Assembly: GCA_900552225.1 (NCBI GenBank)
Contig: URYX01000047.1
Location: 1 to 10,398 of the forward strand
DNA from: an uncultured Oscillospiraceae bacterium
GTDB lineage: Bacteria > Bacillota > Clostridia > Oscillospirales > Acutalibacteraceae
Length of the DNA stretch: 10,398 bases
Direction: 5' to 3'
In this document: positions 1 to 5,668 of the stretch, in pieces
Layout of the letters: each line of letters opens with the position of its first letter
Numbering within the stretch: the stretch's first letter is position 1
Made by a program: the position numbers and the translations under genes
Notes under the pieces: generated by a model
Told to the model about the DNA's origin: nothing
Databases searched by the model: none
The model's input: the letters and a program-made list of their open reading frames with translations, nothing else

Positions 1-2
1 AG

Positions 3-35
3 TCGTCGGCAGCGTCAGATGTGTATAAGAGACAG
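3..35 (+). other. Nextera (Tn5) read-1 sequencing adapter, artefact
   Basis: Positions 3-16 read TCGTCGGCAGCGTC and positions 17-35 read AGATGTGTATAAGAGACAG. These are the Illumina Nextera read-1 tail followed by the Tn5 mosaic end. The match is complete and sits at the extreme edge of the window, so this is untrimmed library adapter and not host DNA. The two bases before it could be the end of an index. Real sequence begins at 36. The mosaic end must not be annotated as a Tn5-like element of the organism. Confidence 0.97.
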
Positions 36-763
36 ATGCTGGCGATGGCGGCGCACTGCGCAATCGACAGCTCCGAGATGCTTTTGCCGAAGTAGTATTC
101 GGCCCCGACGGCGACCCCCTTGATGTTGTCCGACAGGGGGAGAACGTTGAGGTAGGCCTCGATGATCTCCTCCTTGGAATACATCTTTTCCATTTCGATG
201 GCACGCAGAATTTCGGTGACCTTTCGCGTGATGGAGTGGTCGTTGTCGCCGGTCAGCTGCTTGATGAGCTGCTGCGTCAGCGTTGAGCCGCCGAATTCCG
301 TATCGCGGAACTTTAAAATCAGGTTGGCAAACGCCGAAATGGTACGCTTCCAGTCCACGCCGTAGTGATCGTTGAAGCGCTCGTCCTCAATGGCAATGAC
401 CGCGTTTTGCATATACAGCGGGATCTCGTCAATACCGACCCATTTGTGGTTGGCCCCCTGAATATGCAGAAAATCCTCCCACTCGCCGGAGGTCTCGTTA
501 TAGGTCTTGATGACGCTGGTGGTTTTGGCGTTGATGACAGACAGATCGGGAATCGTGTCCGCGATGTCGAAGCTCGTGGCCACATACACGGCCAGGGCAC
601 TGCCGACCATACATCCGGTAATCACCGCCACCAGCAGAATCGTCAGCAGCGTCTTGAGCAGAATATTCAGAATTTTGGCCGCCGTGACAACGGCAGGGAG
701 CTTGTACCACGGGCAGGACGGAGTCTCCGTCGGCCGGGGTGTTCTTCTGCTGTGGTTTGTCAA
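36..763 (-). CDS. Class A penicillin-binding protein, N-terminal GT51 part (3'-truncated)
   Basis: This is a peptidoglycan glycosyltransferase that polymerises lipid II at the outer face of the membrane. Only the first 242 codons are present because the gene runs into the adapter at 35. There is a basic N-terminal tail, then one membrane segment at about residues 36-62. All five GT51 motifs follow: EDERFNDHYG (126-135, catalytic Glu126), GGSTLTQQ (158-165), RKVTE (180-184), KEEIIEAYLN (197-206) and a GAEYYFGKS segment (220-228). The start is the TTG at 763-761, because AAGGAGG (778-772) lies 8 bases upstream and no ATG precedes the membrane helix. The transpeptidase domain normally found downstream in PBP1a/1b-type proteins would lie outside the window, so a monofunctional transglycosylase is not excluded. 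It is expressed from the promoter at 874-902. Confidence 0.92.
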
Positions 764-771
764 TACAACAA

Positions 772-778
772 CCTCCTT
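772..778 (-). promoter_or_regulatory. Ribosome binding site that fixes the TTG start of the PBP
   Basis: The minus strand reads AAGGAGG here, 8 bases before the TTG codon at 763-761. This near-perfect Shine-Dalgarno sequence is the main reason for accepting a TTG start. Confidence 0.85.
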
Positions 779-873
779 GAGAAAGCACGGATCTGAAAAC
801 GCCGCCGTGTGCGGCACAGAGAGAGCCGCCTGCGGCAGCCTCCCCGATCAACGGGCAACCAATAGATATCTCT

Positions 874-902
874 ATCATAAAACAAAACCGCAGAAAAGTC
901 AA
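874..902 (-). promoter_or_regulatory. Sigma-A-type promoter for the penicillin-binding protein gene
   Basis: On the minus strand, TTGACT (902-897) is separated by exactly 17 bases from TATGAT (879-874). This leaves a leader of about 100 bases before the TTG start. The leader contains short GC-rich inverted repeats (for example around 825-841), which could fold but match no riboswitch I recognise. Confidence 0.75.
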
Positions 903-946
903 TTCGGGAGGCCCAAAAAATCCGTTTCTGCCGCAAAATCCGGGCA

Positions 947-995
947 GCCGCCCGCGCCTGCGGCAGGTATAGTTTACGCCCGCGCCGGGCAAACT
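947..995. repeat. Two small inverted repeats next to the 59-bp repeat
   Basis: GCCGC (947-951) pairs with GCGGC (960-964). AGTTT-ac-GCCCG (971-982) pairs with CGGGC-AAACT (986-995) across a 3-base loop with a 2-base bulge. Neither is followed by a T-run, so they do not look like terminators. They sit directly beside the repeat at 1012-1070 but are not found beside its second copy. Confidence 0.5.
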
Positions 996-1011
996 AATCA
1001 CCGTATCCGCC

Positions 1012-1070
1012 GACAAAGCAAGCGGGGGAATATGCCGTTTCCGAAACGGCTGTATCCTGATGGCTTTGTC
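1012..1070. repeat. 59-bp palindromic hairpin repeat, copy A
   Basis: Outer arms GACAAAGC (1012-1019) and GCTTTGTC (1063-1070) enclose a perfect inner hairpin, GCCGTTTCCGAAACGGC (1034-1050). A weaker middle stem (GGGGA-type against TCCT) lies between them. The same architecture and length recur at 2657-2715. It ends only 5 bases before the ATG at 1076, so it would lie in the leader of the downstream gene. It looks like a small dispersed non-coding repeat (REP or MITE class) rather than a protein-binding site. Confidence 0.75.
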
Positions 1071-1075
1071 GGAGC

Positions 1076-1441
1076 ATGAGAAAGAGGGGGCGGAGAGCCT
1101 TGCGAAAAACAGCCGTATGGCGCACCACGGCCGCCGCGGTGCTGACGACGGCCGGCTGCGTGGCCGCTTGGATCGGCCTGGCCGTACAGACCGGCCGGAC
1201 ACCCGACACGGAGCAGCCGGAGCCGGCGGGAATGACCACGGCCGCTCAGGCCGTATACCGCGTGCTGGGGGTGTGGCAGGGGCGCCTGGCGGTCTTTCGG
1301 CCGGAGGAGGAGACGCCCGAAAGGGTGTATGAGGTATGGGTGTCGTCCCTGCCCGATGCGGAGCGGGAGCGGCTCCGGGCCGGGATCGCCGTCTCCGACC
1401 GCCGCGAGCTGCTGGCGCTGCTGGAGGACTATACGGGCTGA
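1076..1441 (+). CDS. Small membrane-anchored protein with BofC C-terminal-like domain
   Basis: A 121-residue protein. It has a basic N-terminus and one hydrophobic segment (about residues 17-38), which is a signal anchor or uncleaved signal peptide. A variable Pro/Glu linker follows. The C-terminal 60 residues read YRVLGVWQGRLAVF, then SSLPDAERERL, GIAVSD and finally ELLALLEDYTG. This order (G-x-x-AVF, SLP, L-x-x-GI, eLxxLLEDY) resembles the C-terminal domain of BofC, which in Bacillus is a forespore intermembrane inhibitor of the SpoIVB signalling protease. The assignment is by pattern from memory. No sporulation neighbour is visible, so the role here is open. The start is uncertain: ATG 1076 has GGAG only one base away, whereas the in-frame TTG at 1100 follows a purine-rich GAGGGGGCGGAG and would give 113 residues. 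The stop codon overlaps the hairpin at 1440-1471. Confidence 0.72.
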   Translation: MRKRGRRALRKTAVWRTTAAAVLTTAGCVAAWIGLAVQTGRTPDTEQPEPAGMTTAAQAVYRVLGVWQGRLAVFRPEEETPERVYEVWVSSLPDAERERLRAGIAVSDRRELLALLEDYTG

Positions 1442-1471
1442 GCGGGTCAAAAACTCTATTTTGACGCGCTC
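1440..1471. repeat. Hairpin overlapping the stop codon; left part of a repeat shared with 10314-10371
   Basis: GAGCGGGTCAAAA (1440-1452) pairs with TTTTGACGCGCTC (1459-1471) with one mismatch, around the loop ACTCTA. A homologous hairpin occurs at 10315-10346 with different bases in the lower stem but preserved pairing. Both lie downstream of a plus-strand gene. It may help end transcription, but the T-run is inside the stem, not after it. Confidence 0.7.
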
Positions 1472-1473
1472 GT

Positions 1474-1633
1474 AGGCTGTCTGAAAGGCTGCAGGCGCAC
1501 GACGCAGGAAGCAAAAGCGTTGGCCCTCAGGGCCGACAACATTTGAACAAACGATGAAGAAAAGAATCGCCATTTTGCCGTTCTTTCCTTAAGTTCCTAT
1601 TGCTTTTGCGGCCTGCAGCTTTTTGGACAGCCT
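1474..1633. mobile_element. 160-bp MITE-like element with 23-bp terminal inverted repeats
   Basis: The left end (1474-1496, beginning AGGCTGTCTGAAAGGCTGCA) and the right end (1611-1633, ending GACAGCCT) are inverted repeats matching at about 19 of 23 bases. Nested inside are GCAAAAGC (1511-1518) against GCTTTTGC (1602-1609), and a local hairpin around 1519-1540. No open reading frame of note lies within, so it would have to be moved by a transposase encoded elsewhere. The left end recurs at 10350-10371. No target-site duplication is obvious. A long structured non-coding RNA is the alternative reading. Confidence 0.6.
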
Positions 1634-1635
1634 GG

Positions 1636-1653
1636 GGCCGCCCGCGGGCGGCC
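1636..1653. repeat. Perfect 18-bp GC palindrome at the 3' end of the LysR gene
   Basis: GGCCGCCCGCGGGCGGCC is a perfect palindrome whose last base overlaps the TAG stop of the LysR gene (1655-1653). It could form a stable hairpin at the end of that transcript. There is no T-run after it on the minus strand, so I do not call it an intrinsic terminator. Confidence 0.55.
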
Positions 1654-2543
1654 TACATAGCGGCCTTGCCGTAGAGACGCATGATTTCGTCGAGGATTTC
1701 GGTGTGGGAAAAATCGCGGTTGTAGACCAGCTTGGTCTCGCGCACCATGCTGAGATTTTCCACCGGCAGCGCGGTGAGCTTTCCCTTTTTGAGCTCGTCG
1801 AGACAGGCGCTGCGCGGCAGGATGGAGACTCCGAGGTTCAGCCGGATCAGATCCTTGATGGTGGCGATATTGTCCACCTCCAGCGTGACGTTGAAGGAGG
1901 CAATGGCTTCGCCGCTTCGCTCCAGCGCGGATTCAAACAGCATCCGGGTGGCGGAGGCCGGGGTACGCAGCAGCATCTTCTGCTGCTTCAGCTGTGCCAG
2001 CGTGACCGCGGCCCCCCGCGCCAGCGGATTGTCATTGGACATGACGCACATCAGCGAATCGGTGCCGAGCATCAGGAAGGAAAAGCGCGGATCACTGCCC
2101 GCACCGTCCAGAACGGCGAGATCCAGCTCATAATTTTCCAGCTTATCATAAAGATTCGGAATGGTATCCGCAAAAAGCATAATTTTAAGTCCGTGGTGCA
2201 GGTCACTGCAGCGCGCCAGCACGGCGGCGGTCAGGTTGCTCTCGGAGGTGTGCGTGATTCCGATGCGCAGCACGGAGAGATGCCGCTCGGCGTTTTGCAG
2301 CTCCACGCGCATCTTGGCCTCCAGCGCCGCCAGACGCCGGGCATATTTGACGGCAATTTCCCCCTGCGGGGTGAGCTTCAGCCCCGATCGGCTGCGGATA
2401 AACAGGGGCGCACCGAGCTCGGTCTCCAGCTGCTTGATGTGGTGACTGACGGCGGGCTGTGTCATGGAAAGGACGGCGGCGGCCCGTGTAAAATTCTGCT
2501 GCTCGACCACGGCCAGCAGGGTCTCCATTTTCGGATCCGGCAT
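1653..2543 (-). CDS. LysR-type transcriptional regulator
   Basis: A 296-residue DNA-binding regulator of the usual LysR length. The N-terminal winged helix-turn-helix covers about residues 5-65, with the diagnostic stretch NFTRAAAVLSMTQPAVSHHI (17-36) followed by LETELGAPLFIRS and LTPQGE. A linker helix and a periplasmic-binding-protein-like effector domain (about 88-290) follow, with GVSILPRSA near the end. The effector cannot be told from sequence. I chose the ATG at 2543 because GAGGA lies 6 bases upstream and it puts the HTH at the normal distance from the N-terminus. In-frame ATGs at 2549 and 2561 lack a usable Shine-Dalgarno. The gene diverges from the antiporter-MgtC pair, the classical arrangement for a LysR protein controlling its neighbour. 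A TATAAT at 2578-2573 on the minus strand could be its own -10. Confidence 0.93.
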   Translation of the reverse strand: MPDPKMETLLAVVEQQNFTRAAAVLSMTQPAVSHHIKQLETELGAPLFIRSRSGLKLTPQGEIAVKYARRLAALEAKMRVELQNAERHLSVLRIGITHTSESNLTAAVLARCSDLHHGLKIMLFADTIPNLYDKLENYELDLAVLDGAGSDPRFSFLMLGTDSLMCVMSNDNPLARGAAVTLAQLKQQKMLLRTPASATRMLFESALERSGEAIASFNVTLEVDNIATIKDLIRLNLGVSILPRSACLDELKKGKLTALPVENLSMVRETKLVYNRDFSHTEILDEIMRLYGKAAM

Positions 2544-2595
2544 AGACATTCCTCGATTCATTCCAAAAATTTATTATAGTCAAAAAAAGCATGAT

Positions 2596-2624
2596 TTGAT
2601 TTTATGACAAAGACAGTGTATCAT
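2596..2624 (+). promoter_or_regulatory. Promoter for the antiporter-MgtC operon
   Basis: TTGATT (2596-2601), a 17-base spacer and TATCAT (2619-2624) form a reasonable sigma-A promoter reading towards the antiporter. Transcription would start near 2631, giving a leader of about 150 bases that contains the hairpin repeat at 2657-2715. Confidence 0.6.
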
Positions 2625-2626
2625 AA
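2602..2626. promoter_or_regulatory. Inverted repeat in the divergent promoter, candidate LysR operator
   Basis: TTATGA (2602-2607) and TCATAA (2621-2626) form a perfect dyad with 13 bases between the arms. It occupies the spacer and -10 of the plus-strand promoter. LysR-type regulators normally bind imperfect dyads in the intergenic region shared with their target. Assignment to this regulator is inference from position and symmetry. Confidence 0.5.
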
Positions 2627-2656
2627 ATCCGTTCTTTTGGCAAGAGCGGCCGCATA

Positions 2657-2715
2657 GATAAAGCAAACGGGAAATATGCCGTTTCCGAAACGGCGGTGCC
2701 CGGACTGCTTTGTTT
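2657..2715. repeat. 59-bp palindromic hairpin repeat, copy B
   Basis: This is the second copy of the element at 1012-1070, in the same orientation. The inner hairpin GCCGTTTCCGAAACGGC (2678-2694) is identical. The middle stem has changed to CGGG (2668-2671) against CCCG (2699-2702), so pairing is kept while the bases differ from copy A. The outer arms are AAAGCA (2660-2665) and TGCTTT (2706-2711), extendable by wobble pairs. It lies 64 bases before the antiporter start. Confidence 0.75.
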
Positions 2716-2779
2716 CAAGCAGCGCAGAGAAGCGCCGCCTTGTACCCGATCGCCCGCGGCGGCAAAGGAGGAGAACGCC

Positions 2780-4234
2780 GTGCTGACCCCTTTTTACGAA
2801 GCCCTGCATATTACCTCCGGGGTCTCGGTTGTCATCATTTCGGTGGCGCTGATGCTGCTCGGAGGCTTTTTGCTGACGCGTCTGACCAAGCGTCTGCACC
2901 TGCCGAGCGTGACCGCCTATATTGTGGCGGGCATTCTGCTCGGCCCGTACGGAATCAACTGCGTCCCGGAGCGCATCGTACAGGGCATGGATTTTATTGC
3001 GGATATCGCGCTGGCGTTCATTGCGTTCAGCACCGGTGAATTTTTGAACCGGGAGAACCTGCGCAAAAGCGGCGGCAAGGCGGCCGTCATCACGCTGTGG
3101 GAGGCATGCCTGGCCTCGGCGGCGGTCTTTGCCGTGTGCTACGGGCTGCTCAGACTCGAGCTGAGCTTTTCGGTGGTGCTTGCGGCGCTGGCCGCGGCGA
3201 CGGCTCCGGCCTCGACCGTGATGACCATCCGTCAGACCCGCGCCAAGGGCGATTTTGTGGAGACGCTGCTGCAGGTTGTGGCGCTGGACGATGTCGTGGG
3301 CCTGATCGAATACAGCATCGCCGTTTCGGTGGCGCTTGCGGCGGCCACCGGCAGCTTCAGCGTCGGACATATTCTGCGCCCGCTTGCCGCCAACGCGCTG
3401 GTGCTGGGGATCGGCGGCGGATTCGGGTGGCTGCTGAGGCTGCTGCTGTACAAACGCTCGACGGATAACCGGCTGATCGTATCGATTGCCATGCTGTTCG
3501 CCTTCTGCGGCATTTGCGCGCTGCTGGACGTGTCGCCGCTGCTCGGCTGTATGGCGATGGGCATGGTCTACCGCAACCTGACCGACGACGAGCGGCTGTT
3601 CCGTCAGCTGAACTATTTCAGCCCGCCGATCCTGCTGCTGTTTTTTGTGCGGTCGGGCGTGAATTTCGATCTCGGGGCGCTCGGCAATACGGCAGCCTCG
3701 GTCGGCGGGGTGTCCCTGCTGGCAGTCGGTGTGATCTACTTCCTGGTGCGCATTGTCGGGAAGTACGCGGGCGCATTTCTCGGCTGTGCGGTCACCGGCA
3801 AGAGCCGCCGTGTGCGGCAGTATCTCGGGCTGGCCCTGATTCCGCAGGCGGGGGTCGCCATCGGTCTGGCCGCCATGGGGGCGCGGACGCTCGGCGGCGA
3901 AACCGGTGCGGCACTGGAGACGATCATCCTGGCCTCCAGCGTGCTGTATGAGCTGATCGGCCCGGCCTGTGCCAAGCTGGCGCTGTATCTGTCGGGCTCC
4001 TATTCCGATAAGCTGGAGGATCTGGTGCCCGCCGAATCGACACCGGAGGGCGCTCCCCCCAAGACGGAGGTGGAGCTGCTGATCGACCGTATTCAGGCTA
4101 TCCAAAGGGAGCTCCCGCAGCACGAAAATCCCTATTATGAGGAGGAGCAGGCGTTCACCGAGGCGGCGGAGCGCTTTGCCCATACCGGAGCGGAAGCTCC
4201 CCCGCCGCCGCAGGAAAGGAGGGCTCATCCGTGA
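2780..4234 (+). CDS. Cation:proton antiporter, CPA (KefB/NapA-like) family
   Basis: A 484-residue polytopic membrane protein with about 12 hydrophobic segments in the first 405 residues. Family signatures are AYIVAGILLGPYGIN (46-60), the TAPASTV stretch (141-147) of the discontinuous helix, and VVALDDVVG with the paired aspartates Asp170-Asp171 in the expected ion-binding position. LIPQAGVAIGLAAMG follows at 353-367. It should exchange Na+ or K+ for H+ across the cytoplasmic membrane; an Asp-Asp pair is associated with electrogenic members. The tail (410-484) is hydrophilic, acidic and proline-rich, shorter than a TrkA-N regulatory domain. The start is GTG 2780 because AAAGGAGG (2764-2771) lies 8 bases upstream; an in-frame ATG at 2696 would extend through the hairpin repeat and is unlikely. 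The stop overlaps the next start (GTGA, 4231-4234). Confidence 0.92.
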   Translation: MLTPFYEALHITSGVSVVIISVALMLLGGFLLTRLTKRLHLPSVTAYIVAGILLGPYGINCVPERIVQGMDFIADIALAFIAFSTGEFLNRENLRKSGGKAAVITLWEACLASAAVFAVCYGLLRLELSFSVVLAALAAATAPASTVMTIRQTRAKGDFVETLLQVVALDDVVGLIEYSIAVSVALAAATGSFSVGHILRPLAANALVLGIGGGFGWLLRLLLYKRSTDNRLIVSIAMLFAFCGICALLDVSPLLGCMAMGMVYRNLTDDERLFRQLNYFSPPILLLFFVRSGVNFDLGALGNTAASVGGVSLLAVGVIYFLVRIVGKYAGAFLGCAVTGKSRRVRQYLGLALIPQAGVAIGLAAMGARTLGGETGAALETIILASSVLYELIGPACAKLALYLSGSYSDKLEDLVPAESTPEGAPPKTEVELLIDRIQAIQRELPQHENPYYEEEQAFTEAAERFAHTGAEAPPPPQERRAHP

Positions 4235-4965
4235 ACTTTTGGAAGGAAACCGCCGACCCGATTGCCGCATGGCTGGGGGAGTGGTCGCAGACCCTGAACC
4301 CCGCCTCGGCGCTGCTGCGCCTGGCCCTGATCGTGCTGCTGGCCTCCATCATCGGCTGCGAGCGCTCCAGCAAGCGCCATTCCGCCGGTCTGCGCACCTT
4401 TGTGCTGATGGCGTTCGGCTCCGCGGGAGCCATGCTGCTGGATCTCTATTGGATGCAGCGCACCGGCTTCGGCATGCCGCTGCTGAGTGCGGCCACCGTC
4501 ATGGCCGCCGCGCTTGTGAGCATCAAGTCCATTCTGTTCAGCTCCCGCAATCAGATCAAGGGACTGACCACCTCGGCGGGTCTGTGGACCTGCAGTATCC
4601 TCGGATTCACCGCGGGCGCGGGGCTCTATACGGTTACGCTGCTCGAATTTGTGTTTTTGCTGTGTATTCTGGCGGGGTTTCCGGCGTTTGAGCGGTATCT
4701 GAAAAACCGCTCCAACCATTTTGAGATTCATCTCGAGCTGAAGGGCAGCGAATATGTCCGGGATTTCATCACGGTCAGCCGCCGGCTCGGACTGCGGGTG
4801 GATGAGATGGAATCCAATCCCGCCTATGCGGGCTCGGGACTCAGCGTCTATACCATCACGGTGACGGTGTGCAGTCCGGAGCTGAAAAAGTATAAAACGC
4901 ACTGCGAGATTATCGAGGCGCTGCGCTCGCTCGACTATATTTACCATATTGAGGAGATGTGCTGA
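4231..4965 (+). CDS. MgtC/SapB-family membrane protein, variant
   Basis: A 244-residue inner-membrane protein. Four to five hydrophobic helices (about residues 27-152) are followed by a cytoplasmic ACT-like domain (about 163-244). The MgtC hallmarks present are IIGCERSSKRHSAGLRTFVL (40-59), GSAGAMLL, and QIKGLTTSAGLW (108-119) followed by a Gly-rich stretch (125-131). The usual central stretch with an acidic residue and GIGFLGAG is missing; this protein has SAATVMAAALVSIKSILFSS instead. MgtC proteins are linked to growth at low Mg2+ and, in Salmonella, to F1Fo-ATPase inhibition; whether that applies to this variant is unknown. GTG start at 4231 with AAAGGAGG (4215-4222) 8 bases upstream. The GTGA overlap with the antiporter indicates translational coupling and a shared job in ion balance. 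Confidence 0.88.
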   Translation: MNFWKETADPIAAWLGEWSQTLNPASALLRLALIVLLASIIGCERSSKRHSAGLRTFVLMAFGSAGAMLLDLYWMQRTGFGMPLLSAATVMAAALVSIKSILFSSRNQIKGLTTSAGLWTCSILGFTAGAGLYTVTLLEFVFLLCILAGFPAFERYLKNRSNHFEIHLELKGSEYVRDFITVSRRLGLRVDEMESNPAYAGSGLSVYTITVTVCSPELKKYKTHCEIIEALRSLDYIYHIEEMC

Positions 4966-5000
4966 CCGAAGTCTGCCCGGCTGCGGCGTACTCTGATGCG

Positions 5001-5052
5001 AAAAACGGGAGTCGGCCCCGTGTCCTTCGGACACCGGCCGACTCCTGTTTTA
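5001..5052. terminator. Bidirectional intrinsic terminator
   Basis: GGAGTCGGCC (5008-5017) pairs with GGCCGACTCC (5036-5045), and GTGTCC (5020-5025) pairs with GGACAC (5029-5034) around a TTC loop. AAAAA precedes (5001-5005) and TTTT follows (5048-5051), so it can act in both directions. It sits between the converging MgtC and chromate-transporter genes. Confidence 0.93.
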
Positions 5053-5070
5053 GCAGTTAAAATTACAACC

Positions 5071-5095
5071 CGTATATTCTAATGTGAAATATACG
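5071..5095 (-). terminator. AT-rich hairpin after the chromate-transporter pair, possible terminator
   Basis: CGTATATT (5071-5078) pairs perfectly with AATATACG (5088-5095), directly after the TAG stop of the second transporter gene. The stem is AT-rich and only loosely followed by T residues. It is weak beside the strong terminator at 5001-5052, which probably does the work. Confidence 0.35.
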
Positions 5096-5668
5096 CTAAA
5101 ACGCACCGTAAAACACCACACCGAGGCCGGCGGACAGGAGCAGCATGGCAATCGGGGAGGGGGCCCGTCCGGTGCACTTCTGCATCAGCGCATGCAGCGC
5201 AAACAGCAGCGCGAGCAGCAAAAATCCGCGTCCGTCCGCCGAGCCCGAGCCGGAGGGGCCGAGCCCGCAGAGATGAGTCAGCGCCATGGTGACGGCAGTG
5301 GCCAGAATCATGGCCACCACGCCGGGGCGAATGCCGGACAGCACGCCCTCTACAGCGGGCCGCTTCAAAAATCCGTGCAGCACCGAGGCAATCAGCAGCA
5401 GCACGGCGAAGGAGGGCAGAACGACGCCGAGCGTCGCCGCCAGGGCACCGAAAAAGCCGCCCTGAGTGCTCCCGATAAAGGTGGCCATGTTGACGGCAAG
5501 CGGGCCGGGCGTGGATTCCGAAACGGCGATCAGATTCATCAGCTCCGACTCGGACAGCCAGCCGTTTTGCAGCACCAGCTCCCGGAGGAGCGCAATCATG
5601 CCGTAGCCGCCGCCGAAGGATACCGCCCCGATTTCCAGAAAGGTCAGAAACAGCCGAAGAAGGATCAT
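5096..5668 (-). CDS. Chromate transporter family protein, short (half-size) subunit 2
   Basis: A 190-residue membrane protein of the CHR superfamily, half the length of full ChrA (about 400 residues). It keeps the family motifs SFGGGYGM (17-24) and ESTPGPLAVNMATFIG (51-66), followed by about five further hydrophobic segments. Short CHR proteins usually occur as adjacent pairs that act together to export chromate or an unidentified anion; the substrate here is unknown and nothing in the context points to chromate. The ATG at 5668 overlaps the TGA of the upstream partner (ATGA) and has AAGGGAGGG (5685-5677) 8 bases before it. The motif DNA is almost identical to that of its partner over 30 bases. 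Confidence 0.92.
   Translation of the reverse strand: MILLRLFLTFLEIGAVSFGGGYGMIALLRELVLQNGWLSESELMNLIAVSESTPGPLAVNMATFIGSTQGGFFGALAATLGVVLPSFAVLLLIASVLHGFLKRPAVEGVLSGIRPGVVAMILATAVTMALTHLCGLGPSGSGSADGRGFLLLALLFALHALMQKCTGRAPSPIAMLLLSAGLGVVFYGAF

Noticed and set aside
17..35. Tn5-type mosaic end as a genomic transposon end
   Set aside because: It is preceded by the exact Nextera read-1 tail at the very edge of the contig, so it is library adapter.
764..1011. Riboswitch or T-box in the PBP leader
   Set aside because: Only short GC-rich inverted repeats are visible; I see none of the conserved boxes of known riboswitch classes.
498..1514. Minus-strand open frame (338 codons) across the BofC-like gene and the PBP leader
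   Set aside because: It overlaps the PBP promoter and the repeats and is in a different frame from the PBP; its translation shows no domain.
1623..2579. Plus-strand open frame (318 codons) opposite the LysR gene
   Set aside because: The minus strand carries an unmistakable LysR helix-turn-helix and effector domain; the plus frame is a GC shadow.
2621..4270. Minus-strand open frame (549 codons) opposite the antiporter
   Set aside because: Low-complexity His/Gln/Arg composition, no ribosome binding site of note, and the plus strand encodes a clear membrane transporter with family motifs.
2764..4965. KefC-type K+ efflux system with a TrkA-N domain
   Set aside because: The antiporter C-terminus is a short acidic, proline-rich tail with no nucleotide-binding Gly motif, so a KefC name is not justified.
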